Below are positions 1 to 8,799 of a stretch of DNA of 64,000 nucleotides, piece after piece. Where the stretch lies: the NCBI RefSeq assembly GCF_900454495.1, contig NZ_UGSI01000001.1:1736001-1800000 (forward strand), written 5' to 3'. Positions within the stretch are counted from its first letter, which is position 1, and the number at the start of each line of letters is the position of its first letter. The position numbers and the translations under genes are program-made. The notes under the pieces are model-generated. The model did no database searches. It worked only from the letters and a program-made list of their open reading frames with translations, and had not been told where the DNA came from. Source of the DNA: Paenibacillus macerans. GTDB taxonomy: Bacteria; Bacillota; Bacilli; Paenibacillales; Paenibacillaceae.

Positions 1-726
1 CAGTTTGCCCGCCATGCGATAATCACGGAAAACCGCCCCGCCTCGGATGATAAAGTTGTTTTGATTGGCGTCGATATCCGCCGACCTTTCCCCGCTGTTG
101 GAAGAAGGTGCCTCTGTCATTCCGGTGATCAACGGTAATACGATCGTATCCAACTTTTCCATCCGTTCAATCACATCACTGACCTTGATCTGTTTTCCCA
201 CTAGGAGCGAATTCCGGATCAGCAGGTCGACCCTGGAATCGATCGTGTCAGACGGCACCCGCTCCAGGGGAGTTAATGTTCTCATGACCTGAGATAACGG
301 TCCGTCGACGATCAGCATCGGGACCGACGAGCGGCCGTTGGGTTGCATTTCGATAAAGTTGACAATATCGCGCATGTTTTGTTTGGCGGCCCGCTGGGAA
401 ACGAGCAGCACCTTGCAGTGGGCCATAAATAACTTGCGCGGCAACATTTTGTAAATCCTAGATTTGATTTCTCCAAAAGACGATCCACTGATTTCGTAAG
501 TGTACACAGGGGCTTGTTCGCCTCCCGGCGTACCTTTGGCGGAAGTGCCGCTGAGCGGGTTGATGATCTGGTAATACACGGTTATTTTGTCGCTCTCCGG
601 ATCGCTGTCCACCCCCATCATACTGACCAGCGCCAGTTCGTTCATCTCCGTCCTGTCCCAGCAAGCCGTAAGCAGGGCGGTAAACATCATCAGGATGAAC
701 AGACCCGCTGCATACCGGTTGGTCAT
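1..726 (-). CDS. Ger(x)C-type spore germination lipoprotein, 3' part cut by window edge
   Basis: Open frame of 242 codons that continues past base 1, so only the N-terminal part is seen. The protein begins MTNRYAAGLF, has a hydrophobic signal and a lipobox LLTAC followed by WD (Cys at residue 22), the usual start of mature GerAC lipoproteins (CWDRTEMNEL). Further family features are the stretch KLFMAHCKVLLVSQ and the segment NFIIRGGAVFRD. The ATG at 724-726 follows a GGAGG 8 bases upstream. It starts 15 bases after the GerA-type gene, so the order here is A then C. By family knowledge GerC lipoproteins sit on the outer face of the inner spore membrane and are part of the germinant receptor. 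A gerB permease gene may follow outside the window. Confidence 0.9.
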   Translation of the reverse strand, partial: MTNRYAAGLFILMMFTALLTACWDRTEMNELALVSMMGVDSDPESDKITVYYQIINPLSGTSAKGTPGGEQAPVYTYEISGSSFGEIKSRIYKMLPRKLFMAHCKVLLVSQRAAKQNMRDIVNFIEMQPNGRSSVPMLIVDGPLSQVMRTLTPLERVPSDTIDSRVDLLIRNSLLVGKQIKVSDVIERMEKLDTIVLPLITGMTEAPSSNSGERSADIDANQNNFIIRGGAVFRDYRMAGKL

Positions 727-741
727 GTTTGTTCCTCCAGA

Positions 742-2208
742 TTACCTTTTTCTCTTCATATTCCGAATATATCCGGGCAGACCGTTCGGATCCAGCCAGG
801 GCCGGGGCAGCCGCACCAACACATCTTTCCAATCGGTTCCTATGGACGGGGAAGCGGGAGTGAAGTAAGGAACGCCAAATGACTTAAGCGACACCAGATG
901 GGCAACCAGAAACAGGGCACCGCATAAAATGCCGAAAAGGCCCATAAAGCCGGCCAACAGCACGAACGAAAAGCGAAGCAGGCGTTGTGACATGCCGAAG
1001 CTGTAAACCGGAACGACAAAATTGGTGATGCCGGTTATGGCAACGACAATGACAATCGCGGCGGAAATGAGACCGGCTTCCACCGCCGCCTGCCCCAGTA
1101 CAATCGCCCCCACGATCGAAAGCGCCTGTCCGACCGCCCGCGGAATGCGCAGCCCCGCCTCCCGGATAATTTCAAACACGACTTCCATTAACAACACTTC
1201 GAAGATGGCGGGAAAGGGGACCCCTTCCCGCTGGGCGGACAAACTGATCAGGAGTTGGGTCGGGATCAGTTCCTGTTGGAACGTCGTGGCCGCGACATAC
1301 AAGGAAGGGACGAACACGGCCGTAAAAAAGGAAATCAACCGAATCCAGCGAATAAACGTGGCGATGTCCGCTCGCTGATAATAATCTTCAGGAGAACTGA
1401 AAAACTCGAAAAACGTCATGGGGGCAAGCAGGACGTTGGGCGTTCCGTCCACCATCACGGCCACTTTACCATCCAGCAACTGGGCAGCTACCATATCAGG
1501 GCGTTCGGTGTTGGTAAGCGTCGGAAAAGGAGACCAAATCCGGTCCTGGATGAATTCCTCCACATAAGCGCTTTCCAGCACACTGTCCGTCCGGATGGCT
1601 GACAATCTGCCGCGCACTTCCCGGACCAGCGATTCCGGGGCGAGGTTCTCCATGTACACCATAAGCAAAGTCGTCCCGGTTTGATTGCCGATGTTCATTT
1701 TATCAAACCGGAGGAATGGGTTGCGGATTCGTTTGCGGACAAGCCCCACATTGGTCAGAATGCTTTCCGTAAACCCTTCGTGCGGGCCGCGAATGGTCGA
1801 TTCCGTCTTCGGTTCTTCAACGGAGCGTTGTTTGGGTTCAGTCACATTGATGAGACAAACGCGCTCCCTTGCAAAATCGGTTAGTGCGCAATGGCCTGCA
1901 AGGAGAGCTTGTACGGCATGTTCCCGCAACTGTTCATATGGATCGAAAAAGGAAAATTCACGCAAAAAACCGCTCTCGGCGGAACGAGACGCTTCCCCTT
2001 CGGAAAACGTATGTTCCGTGAACGATTTCAAAATGTATTCGTCAATCGATTTTTTATTGACCATCGATTCCAGATACAGGCACTGCACGGTTTGTTCCCC
2101 TTGGGCAAACAAGGATCGGCAGACCAAGTCTGGAGGGAACCCGAGGGCTGATTGAATGTCTCCGAAAAAATCATTCTTGATCGATTGATTTTGTTTTTTT
2201 CCTGCCAT
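742..2208 (-). CDS. GerA-family spore germination receptor subunit A
   Basis: 488 residues, normal for the GerA family. The N-terminal half is soluble (typical stretch RRLSAIRTDSVLESAYVEEF near residue 200), followed from about residue 285 by several hydrophobic segments with the family motifs GVPFPAIFEVLLMEVVFEIIREAG and SIVGAIVLGQAAVEAG around residues 330-385. The start ATG has a GGAGG about 6 bases upstream. It forms an operon with the GerC lipoprotein gene 15 bases downstream. The role by family is sensing germinants (amino acids, sugars) in the spore inner membrane together with B and C subunits. The ligand cannot be read from the sequence. Confidence 0.93.
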   Translation of the reverse strand: MAGKKQNQSIKNDFFGDIQSALGFPPDLVCRSLFAQGEQTVQCLYLESMVNKKSIDEYILKSFTEHTFSEGEASRSAESGFLREFSFFDPYEQLREHAVQALLAGHCALTDFARERVCLINVTEPKQRSVEEPKTESTIRGPHEGFTESILTNVGLVRKRIRNPFLRFDKMNIGNQTGTTLLMVYMENLAPESLVREVRGRLSAIRTDSVLESAYVEEFIQDRIWSPFPTLTNTERPDMVAAQLLDGKVAVMVDGTPNVLLAPMTFFEFFSSPEDYYQRADIATFIRWIRLISFFTAVFVPSLYVAATTFQQELIPTQLLISLSAQREGVPFPAIFEVLLMEVVFEIIREAGLRIPRAVGQALSIVGAIVLGQAAVEAGLISAAIVIVVAITGITNFVVPVYSFGMSQRLLRFSFVLLAGFMGLFGILCGALFLVAHLVSLKSFGVPYFTPASPSIGTDWKDVLVRLPRPWLDPNGLPGYIRNMKRKR

Positions 2209-2406
2209 CGACGAACCTCCAGATTCTCACATCTCATCATTATCATTGTTTCCTATTGGGTGGATTCTTATTCCATTGGCAGTTATGCTGTTGCAAATTA
2301 TCGTGAGGTGAAATCCATACGAGACATTCAAGAAAACGTCCAAGCCGGGAAAGGTTGCGCCGGGAGTGCGAATGTGACTGTGTAGGAAGCACTTCGCATC
2401 GTTCAC

Positions 2407-2813
2407 GCGATCAATGCCCAATTCCTGCATCAGCTTGGATTGCAGTGCCTGTGAAAAGTTAATGCCCTTCTCCAGCGCGGCGGCGTTCAGCCAAGCCGGA
2501 AGCGTGACCGTCCGATTGACAGAACGGTTCACTTGCGCCTGCGGATAGATGGCATATAGACATCAATCAGCACAGCGCGTTCGTTCGCTTGCGTGGTTTG
2601 AATCTGGGAAAGCGGCGTTGGAGCGGGAATAGGTTCGCCATCTTCTTCCAGCCCGTACAGGACAATGCCGAGCAGTTCCCGCGCGGACAAAAGCGCATCG
2701 TGATCGTCCGTTCCGCTTGTCGCGCAATCCAGATCAGGGAAAACAACAGCGATTTCCTTGCCGGGGTCATAAGTGAAAACGGCAGGGTAGAAATATCGCT
2801 CCGGCTTCTTCAT
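2407..2813 (-). pseudogene. HicB-like antitoxin gene split by a frameshift
   Basis: The first frame (2813 down to 2529, 94 codons) encodes the HicB N-terminal fold: YFYPAVFTYDPGKEIAVVFPDLDCATSG, then ERAVLIDVYMPSIRRRK and a stop. The second frame, starting with GTG at 2532, continues with NRTVTLPAWLNAAALEKGINFSQALQSKL, the ribbon-helix DNA-binding tail that in intact HicB proteins follows directly. The two frames overlap by four bases (GTGA). Reading on, the second frame runs to 2227 past the normal family end. I infer a one-base frameshift in an originally single gene; two translationally coupled halves are less likely. The partner toxin remnant lies just upstream. Confidence 0.6.
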
Positions 2814-2852
2814 GTCGGATACCTCCTTTGAATGGTCGGGAGGGAGCCGGGG

Positions 2853-3032
2853 CTATTCAAACTTTAACCCCGACCGCCGTTCAATGCTTTTGAGCGTAGG
2901 AACGGGAATGTCTTTGTCAGGATGTTTGACGGTTGTTCGTCCCTTTTGGGTTGGGTGCTTGAACTGGTGATGACTTCCCGAGAAAAATCCACGGTAACAA
3001 ATACTATTATATTTGTCAATTGAGAACGCAAA
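2853..3032 (-). pseudogene. HicA-like toxin remnant
   Basis: In the frame ending with TAG at 2853-2855 one reads GSHHQFKHPTQKGRTTVKHP then DKDIPVPTLKSIERRSGLKFE. This is the core and C-terminus of HicA mRNA interferases, including the catalytic His region GSHHQF. Upstream the frame degenerates (CYRGFFS) and meets a stop after about 59 codons, with no start codon. It lies 40 bases before the HicB frame, the usual hicA-hicB order. The toxin start is gone, so it should be inactive. Confidence 0.6.
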
Positions 3033-3434
3033 CTAATCCGCCTTTTTAAGGTATCTTCCAAGTCTTGAACCAGTAACGATATTGTCCGAACGTCGGCAAT
3101 TTATCCTGCGGAGGAAGAATAGGGACGAGTGCTTTCCCGTCTAATACTTTATTTTTCAGTCCATCATCCCGATTCCTGACCCATCATTTCACGAATTAAA
3201 CCAGACCCTCCAGGCTCCTGCATTCGACAAGTTTCCGAATATGCAAAAGAAGAGCTCTCGATTCACCATTAAGGTATATCGAGAGCTCTTCTTCGCGACA
3301 TCGATGCGGTCGAGAGGACAATGGTATCAATCTAACGCAGCACAATCTTGTTCAATGCCGTTTGTATATCTTCCTTTCATGCTTTTCCCAAACGGTTTAA
3401 TAAAATAAACCATTCTCATAAAAACAGTTTTTCT
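3033..3434. other. Non-coding stretch with one strong hairpin
   Basis: About 400 bases between the hicAB remnant and the Rrf2 gene. I see no supported gene. The only clear structure is the hairpin at 3247-3293. Confidence 0.5.
3247..3293. repeat. Perfect 16-bp inverted repeat
   Basis: Left arm 3247-3262 (AAGAAGAGCTCTCGAT) and right arm 3278-3293 are exact reverse complements separated by a 15-base loop. There is no T-run on either side, so it is not a classic intrinsic terminator, although it lies downstream of the Rrf2 gene on the minus strand and may still end or protect that transcript. Confidence 0.7.
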
Positions 3435-3836
3435 TCAAAGAACTACCGTCATTTTCTTAGCAATCTCAGATAATTTTTGGTTTTTTAAAAAGTCCTCCAT
3501 TTTCTCTTCAGCCGATACCATCACCTTCTGAACTAAACACTCTGATCCATGATTCATTTCACAGTCGAATAAGGAGGCGGAGCCTTCAATGGCATGAATC
3601 ACGTCGAGAAACGAGATTTCTTCCCAATTCCGTTTTAAGCGATATCCACCATTGGCTCCTGAAGTCGATTCAATCATTCCTGCCTTGACCAGCTTGGTAA
3701 GGATTTTGGATAAATACGTTGGAGAAACCTCTTGTCTCTCCGCCAATTGCTGTACGCCGATAAGTTTGTTCGGCGGGAATGCGGCAAGAAAGAGCATCGT
3801 ATGAAGAGCATAGTTTGTCGCTTTAGAAAATTTCAT
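3435..3836 (-). CDS. Rrf2-family transcriptional regulator
   Basis: 133 residues. Winged-helix N-terminus MKFSKATNYALHTMLFLA, recognition helix region SPTYLSKILTKLVKAGMI and the family wing GANGGYRL (about residues 60-66). Only two cysteines (C92, C100) are in the effector loop, not the three of IscR or NsrR Fe-S regulators, so an Fe-S cluster is doubtful; a thiol switch is possible. It lies 122 bases downstream of the MFS exporter on the same strand and may regulate it. Target and signal are unknown. Confidence 0.9.
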   Translation of the reverse strand: MKFSKATNYALHTMLFLAAFPPNKLIGVQQLAERQEVSPTYLSKILTKLVKAGMIESTSGANGGYRLKRNWEEISFLDVIHAIEGSASLFDCEMNHGSECLVQKVMVSAEEKMEDFLKNQKLSEIAKKMTVVL

Positions 3837-3958
3837 AACGTGATGTTCACCTCAATTATGGACTTTATGTGCCCATAATAACTTTTTATATTGGCTTATG
3901 TCAAATATCGCCTCCCTTATTACTCCTTTATTCGTTGTAACTGGCAACACTCCAAGAC

Positions 3959-5344
3959 CTACGATTCCACTGAACCTTTACCATATGGAACAAAGAAAGT
4001 AAGAAGAAAACCACTCGCTGCAACGAGGGCTAGTGACCAAAACGCGGCTTGAATTCCTTGATGCATATTGATCGGAAAAGAGAATGAGCTATAATCTGCG
4101 GTAATTGTCACCAGGGTGATGAGCAGTGCCCCGCCCATTGACATGCCCAATGTACGTATGGCCGTGGTCATCGGCGAAGCGTAATTCATCATCGAATTCG
4201 GCAAGCTCGCCATGGCAAAAGCAGTAATTGGGGTCATCATAAAACCGACCCCGGTCATAAGCAACGCATATAACCCTACCAACAGACCATACGGAGCGTG
4301 AATCGATAGCGCTATCGTTAATAGAGCCGTTACGGCGGCTATCCCGAAGAAGCCGATCCGAATCAAATAGCGACCGCCATAACGGTCGTAGATTTTACCC
4401 GATACCACTCCGGACACCCCCATCAGCAATGCACCTGGGAGCAGCATTAGCCCCGATTCTCTAGGCAGTAGTCCCCTGACATTTTGTGCATATATCGGGA
4501 GCAGCAGTTCCACCCCGGCCATCACAATGAACAGGACTACGCCTATAATCGATGCATAAGTAAATCTCGGGTAACGAAATACGTTGAAATCAAGCAAAGG
4601 GACGGCCAGTTTGAATTGGCGCTTCACAAACAGAAACGACAGTGCGAATCCCACGATAAGGAAGGTCAGCGCAAGCTGAATCCCTTTTCCCTGATCGCTA
4701 AGGATACTAAATCCATACAACAGACTGCCGAAGCCCAAACTTGAATAAAGAATCGATCTCCAGTCCAATTTCGCTTTATGCGTATCCCAAACGTTTTCCA
4801 AGCAATAATAGGCGACAAACAGGTTCGCGATCGCTATGGGCGCCACCCCATAGAATAAGATTCTCCAAGAATGATGTTGAATCACGAAGCCGGAAATCGT
4901 CGGCCCCAGTGCAGGGGCGAGTCCCACAATGAGACTGGCCAGTCCCATCGCTGCCCCGAGTTTTTCCTTTGGGAACACTAGGATAATCGTATTCAGGAAC
5001 ACCGGTACCAGCAATCCGGCGCCAATCCCCTGAATAATTCGTCCGCTTAGGATCAATGTGAAGTCGACGGAGAAGCCGGCAATTAGCGTCCCTGTCGTAA
5101 AGGCCCCAGCGGATGCGAAAAACAGGGTTCGCGTCGAGTATTTTCCGATCAGGAATCCCGTCACAGGGATGACAATTCCAGAAACCAGAAGATAGACGGT
5201 GATCAGCCATTGCGCCCGATTGACCTGGATTCCAAGGTCAAGCATCATTTGTGGCAAAGCCGTGTTCAGCATGGTTTGCATGAGTTGTGCCAAAAAATTC
5301 GCGACGATTAGAGATGCGACAATGATTACAGGTTTTCTTTTCAT
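3959..5344 (-). CDS. DHA2-type MFS drug/metabolite exporter
   Basis: 461 residues with about 14 hydrophobic segments, as in EmrB/QacA/LmrB proteins. Motifs: TALPQM after helix 1, GRIIQGIGAGLLVPV, and the antiporter motif C region GLAPALGPTISGFV near residue 150. Start: an upstream TTG in the same frame is possible, but the ATG at 5342-5344 has TGAGGA 8 bases before it, so I use that start. Expected to be a proton-driven exporter in the cell membrane; substrate unknown. The downstream Rrf2 gene may be its regulator. Confidence 0.9.
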   Translation of the reverse strand: MKRKPVIIVASLIVANFLAQLMQTMLNTALPQMMLDLGIQVNRAQWLITVYLLVSGIVIPVTGFLIGKYSTRTLFFASAGAFTTGTLIAGFSVDFTLILSGRIIQGIGAGLLVPVFLNTIILVFPKEKLGAAMGLASLIVGLAPALGPTISGFVIQHHSWRILFYGVAPIAIANLFVAYYCLENVWDTHKAKLDWRSILYSSLGFGSLLYGFSILSDQGKGIQLALTFLIVGFALSFLFVKRQFKLAVPLLDFNVFRYPRFTYASIIGVVLFIVMAGVELLLPIYAQNVRGLLPRESGLMLLPGALLMGVSGVVSGKIYDRYGGRYLIRIGFFGIAAVTALLTIALSIHAPYGLLVGLYALLMTGVGFMMTPITAFAMASLPNSMMNYASPMTTAIRTLGMSMGGALLITLVTITADYSSFSFPINMHQGIQAAFWSLALVAASGFLLTFFVPYGKGSVES

Positions 5345-5404
5345 AACGTTCCTCAATTTACTACAGACACTCCAGTTTGTAGATATTACAGATATTTTTT
5401 GTCC

Positions 5405-5410
5405 ATTATA
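5405..5410 (-). promoter_or_regulatory. Possible -10 box of the exporter gene
   Basis: On the minus strand this reads TATAAT, about 60 bases before the exporter start. No good -35 box is seen 17 bases further upstream, so support is weak. Between it and the start lies an interrupted palindrome CTACA...TGTAG that could be an operator. Confidence 0.3.
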
Positions 5411-5422
5411 TAGTTAAAGAAA

Positions 5423-6334
5423 TTACTTATGGGAAAATTCTTGGACACCGGTGTACATGCTCTGATCCTTCAACTGAATAAGCACCTTGCCAAAACGCCC
5501 ACCCTGCTGGATGACAACCTTATCCGTCGGATAGGTCCGTTCCAAATAATTGGCTATGATTTTCCTGTTCTGGTCGTCCGCAGGCAAACCGAAGATTCTC
5601 AGCCATTCCATCACCTCCTGGAGCGCCGTGTCTCTAGGTACCTCTGTAGATTTCATTTCCCGGGTTACGAGCGACTGATAGGAATACCCTTTGAGATACA
5701 GTAAATGGAGCAAATAAGCCATTTCCAAATGTTCCGTTTTCATGGGCTGATCAGTGACCAAAGGCCAAATCTCTTTTACCAGACTGTGCTCCCTGGAGCC
5801 GACAGACAGGCTGATATAGCAATACTGTCGTGCGCAGCTCAGCACTTTCTCCACACTCTCCCAGTCGGCAATAACCGGGCACATGGAGACAAATACGAAA
5901 TCAAAGGCTTTTTCCCACCCCTTTGCTTGAATATCAATGTCTTCAAAAGGCTCAGCCACAATCTCTACATTCCCGTTCTTTAATCCCGTTATATTACTTT
6001 TCAAGAGCTCAACTAATGGAAGACTAGGCTCCACAGAAGTAACACTAGCCCCTCTCTCCGCAAACGGCACTGTAAATCCGCCTGAGGCCGCTCCAATGTC
6101 TAATATGGAGGTATCTTTAAATGTCACACCCTGACTTTCCAGCCAATTCATTATCCGTTTTGTTCTTCGCCTGCCTTCTTCGCTAAACGCCTGCTCGTTA
6201 AATGACTTTGCCCTATGGTCAAAAGTATGTGCTGGATCAATTCCAACTTTTTTCATTTTGCTAATCGCTGTATCTGGATCCTTCTTCCAAGCTGCTTCCC
6301 AAACGGCATCATTAAAAAAATCGTTCGTCATCAT
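5423..6334 (-). CDS. Class I SAM-dependent methyltransferase
   Basis: About 303 residues. SAM motif I is DIGAASGGFTVPFAERGA, followed by the acidic strand end SVEPS and a motif IV-like FDFVFVSMCPVI. The substrate is not evident. The open frame extends further upstream but there overlaps the oxidoreductase gene, so a start in the cluster ATG..ATGATG at 6331-6343 is preferred; 6334 has AAAGGG at good distance. It is the last gene of the trxA - reductase - methyltransferase group, about 100 bases after the reductase, which suggests a role in redox or thiol/metalloid metabolism; that is inference only. Confidence 0.8.
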   Translation of the reverse strand: MMTNDFFNDAVWEAAWKKDPDTAISKMKKVGIDPAHTFDHRAKSFNEQAFSEEGRRRTKRIMNWLESQGVTFKDTSILDIGAASGGFTVPFAERGASVTSVEPSLPLVELLKSNITGLKNGNVEIVAEPFEDIDIQAKGWEKAFDFVFVSMCPVIADWESVEKVLSCARQYCYISLSVGSREHSLVKEIWPLVTDQPMKTEHLEMAYLLHLLYLKGYSYQSLVTREMKSTEVPRDTALQEVMEWLRIFGLPADDQNRKIIANYLERTYPTDKVVIQQGGRFGKVLIQLKDQSMYTGVQEFSHK

Positions 6335-6441
6335 CCTCTTCATCCCTTTCTGTTTGATGCAGTCATTACACTTATGACTTTTGAAAAAAGTCCTTCTCTC
6401 TAAGAAACTTTTCCCCAAGAGAAGGACATGTCCACTTAGAG

Positions 6442-7344
6442 CTAAACGAAATCCTCTTCGGTCAGCTCCATGTTGATGCCAATCGCCGCTTTGCTTCCGC
6501 CTGCTGCGGCATAAATCAACTGGGAAGGCATGACGTAAGCTGCATCCCCGGCGGCATACACACCTGGAACCGAGCTTTTGCCCCACTCATTTGTGGCGAT
6601 ACCGCCAAACTCATTTACCTCATAACCAAGCGAACCCTGAAAAGACGCCTTCGGTTTCCATTCCGGTGTAATGAATCCTCCCGTTCTCTCGATTCGCGTG
6701 CCATCTGCAAATTCCACCTGCCGCAATTTCCCCTCATGACCGATAAACATCGTTACTGCTTGTTCAACCACTTCGATGTTTCTGGATTTCAACAGTTGTT
6801 TTTGATCGTTGTCCAGAACCGCATGCCCATTTGTACAAACCACAAGATCTTTACTCCAGGTATAGAGCAGCTTGGCCATATGAAACACTCCAGAGTTCTC
6901 GGAAACAACAATTAGCGGCTGATCTCGAAGCTCCCAACCATCGCAGTAGGGACAACTGAACAAACTTGTTCCATAACAATCACGCAAACCTGGAATATCC
7001 GGGAAAATCTCCCTAAGTCCAGTGGTGATCAGTAATTTGCGTGCTTCAATCCGTTTTCCGGTTGACGCCACGGCGACGAACCTGTGATCAGTCCGGTGAA
7101 TCTCGGTTACCTCCCAAGGTAAAAGTTCAACGGAGGGATACCCCAGAACCTCCTCATATGCAATACGCCTAAACTCGGCGGGTGTCACACCGTCTCTTGT
7201 TATAAATCCATGAGAGGCATGTGTAACCGCATTTCGGGGCTGGCTGTTATCAAATAACGCAACACTGCGTCTGGCCCGCCCAAGTACCAGAGCCGCATTG
7301 AGTCCTGCCGGGCCTCCGCCGATAATAGCACAATCATAAATCAA
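6442..7344 (-). CDS. Thioredoxin-reductase-like FAD/NAD(P) oxidoreductase
   Basis: 300 residues, the TrxB size. FAD-binding GGGPAGLNAALVLGRA at the N-terminus, redox pair CPYC (C131, C134) in the order expected for thioredoxin reductases, and a C-terminal FAD motif GVYAAGDAAYV. The middle NAD(P) motif is weak (SENSGVFHM instead of GGGxSA), so the electron donor or partner may differ from classic TrxB. It starts 24 bases after the thioredoxin gene, so reduction of that thioredoxin is the likely job. Confidence 0.88.
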   Translation of the reverse strand: MIYDCAIIGGGPAGLNAALVLGRARRSVALFDNSQPRNAVTHASHGFITRDGVTPAEFRRIAYEEVLGYPSVELLPWEVTEIHRTDHRFVAVASTGKRIEARKLLITTGLREIFPDIPGLRDCYGTSLFSCPYCDGWELRDQPLIVVSENSGVFHMAKLLYTWSKDLVVCTNGHAVLDNDQKQLLKSRNIEVVEQAVTMFIGHEGKLRQVEFADGTRIERTGGFITPEWKPKASFQGSLGYEVNEFGGIATNEWGKSSVPGVYAAGDAAYVMPSQLIYAAAGGSKAAIGINMELTEEDFV

Positions 7345-7368
7345 AAGAATCTCCCCTTTTTTGTTGAT

Positions 7369-7683
7369 TTATTTGGAGCCAACAAGCTGCTGCAGTTCAC
7401 CTTTCGACAATATGCCTATTTCTTTATATAGAGGCTGTCCATCTTTGAATATAATGGTTGTCGGGATGCTCATAATCTGAAATTGTGAAGAGGTTACCGG
7501 ATTTTCGTCTACATTAACTTTAACGACTTTAATGGAATCATTTGCTTCCCTTTCAAACTCCTCTAATACAGGTGCAAACATTCTGCATGGACCGCACCAA
7601 GCGGCCCAAAAATTCACTACTGTTATACCTTCCGTTTGCACCATCTCATTAAAAGTAGAATCTTTCGCATGTTGAATAGCCAT
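7369..7683 (-). CDS. Thioredoxin
   Basis: 104 residues, the usual length. Active site WCGPC (C30, C33) after NFWAAW, and the cis-Pro region SIPTTIIF near residue 75. Cytoplasmic dithiol reductant. First gene of the operon with the reductase and methyltransferase. The AT-rich upstream stretch 7685-7735 has several TATA-like boxes and is the likely promoter, but I cannot pick one pair with confidence. Confidence 0.95.
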   Translation of the reverse strand: MAIQHAKDSTFNEMVQTEGITVVNFWAAWCGPCRMFAPVLEEFEREANDSIKVVKVNVDENPVTSSQFQIMSIPTTIIFKDGQPLYKEIGILSKGELQQLVGSK

Positions 7684-7736
7684 CGTGATCTTCCTTTCGA
7701 TTAAATATACTATGGATATATAATATCTTTAATTTG

Positions 7737-7828
7737 TCATAAGATGGGTCTAGTAATCTTGTCCGGCGTTGTTGCCAGTAAATGGAACATCACCTCAAAC
7801 GCATAATCAGTGGCTTGTGAGTTTTCAT
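7737..7828 (-). pseudogene. Rrf2-type regulator stub with frameshift at codon 3
   Basis: A good start (GGAGGAGTGCT then ATGAAAACTCACAAGCC) begins a frame that fails quickly. If one A is restored in the A-run, it reads MKNSQATDYAFEVMFHLLATTPDK, close to the N-terminus of Rrf2 proteins such as the intact one at 3435-3836. The frame then stops after about 30 codons, so the wing and effector domain are missing. It sits directly upstream of the thioredoxin operon, where a redox-responsive Rrf2 repressor would make sense. Confidence 0.5.
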
Positions 7829-7960
7829 AGCACTCCTCCATTCGAATTAAAGACTTCACGTATCTATGATAACTTTGTTTTGGATAAGATGCAAGTCAGT
7901 CCCAAGAAAATTTAGCCAAACCCAGGCCAGTTGTATTCTTTTGGCCTGTGATCGAGCCAA

Positions 7961-8011
7961 CAACAGCGGACAGGCCAGGGTGTTTTGCATCATCCTAGTC
8001 TGCCGCTGTTG
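7961..8011. repeat. Inverted repeat downstream of pfpI-like gene
   Basis: CAACAGCGGACAG at 7961-7973 pairs with CTGCCGCTGTTG at 8000-8011 with one bulged base. No T-run follows. It sits just after the end of the secreted PfpI-like gene on the minus strand and may be a weak terminator. Confidence 0.4.
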
Positions 8012-8028
8012 CTCTTATCGGATCGGTA

Positions 8029-8799
8029 TTAGTTTTCGTCAAAATGGATCGGCGCAATGCCTTCCGCTCGCCACACCGTGCCTCTTTTCTCGTACTCGAA
8101 TAACTGTTCTACAGCATTTGCGATTTGAGGACCTAACTCACGATCAACCAAATACAAGGCCACATCAAGACCCGAAGTCACGCCTCCCCCGCTTACGAAG
8201 CGAGGACCATCTTCAACGACTCTTGCTTCAATCGGAATTGCACCGAGAGCTCCTAACGCTTCCATGCCTATTTGATTGGTAACCGCATGTCTATCTTTCA
8301 ACAAACCTCCCATCGCAGGCAGCAGTGTACCACCGCATACTGTAGCTACAATAACTTCCTCATTGTTAAAAGCTTGTTTCAATTTCTCCGACAAGCCCGT
8401 CATCATGGCCTTCTTTAAAATATTCGGAATGGTATCTTCCGAATTTCCTGCTGGCTTGCCCGAAGCCCCGGGCACCAAAATGATTCCAGGACGCTTGGGG
8501 TCTAATGCAGCTTGCGCTTCGAGAGCCGGCCCGTTCAGACCGCTCGGGACAGAACGCTTGCCTTCCGCGGAAACCAATTCCACAGTAACTGCTCCGTTTG
8601 AGTACATTCCCGCAGCAGCAAATACTTCGTATGGTGCTAATGCGTCCAGCAGATCGAAACCATCGAACAAGACGATTTGAACATGCATCCTTTTGTCTTT
8701 GAATGGATCATTATTTTTTTTTGAATTCGCACTTGCTGCAGAGGTAACTAGACATAGAACTAGTACAAACGACATGAGTACTCCTATAATTTTTTTCAT
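8029..8799 (-). CDS. Secreted DJ-1/PfpI-family protein
   Basis: 256 residues: a signal peptide (MKKIIGVLMSFVLVLCLV, likely cut after about ASA at residue 22-24) followed by a DJ-1/PfpI domain. Nucleophile elbow ATVCGGT with Cys155; supporting motifs VLFDGFDLLDALAPYEVF and LVPGASG; SGGGVTSGLDVALYLV near residue 205. It resembles isonitrile hydratase or AraC-type N-terminal DJ-1 domains, but the substrate is unknown. Export is unusual for this family. The start overlaps the DUF2306 gene by four bases (ATGA), so the two are translationally coupled. Confidence 0.85.
   Translation of the reverse strand: MKKIIGVLMSFVLVLCLVTSAASANSKKNNDPFKDKRMHVQIVLFDGFDLLDALAPYEVFAAAGMYSNGAVTVELVSAEGKRSVPSGLNGPALEAQAALDPKRPGIILVPGASGKPAGNSEDTIPNILKKAMMTGLSEKLKQAFNNEEVIVATVCGGTLLPAMGGLLKDRHAVTNQIGMEALGALGAIPIEARVVEDGPRFVSGGGVTSGLDVALYLVDRELGPQIANAVEQLFEYEKRGTVWRAEGIAPIHFDEN

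Noticed and set aside
514..882. Plus-strand open frame over the gerA-gerC junction
   Set aside because: Antisense to two well supported germination genes.
3247..3293. Intrinsic terminator
   Set aside because: Perfect stem but no T-run on either strand; listed only as inverted repeat.
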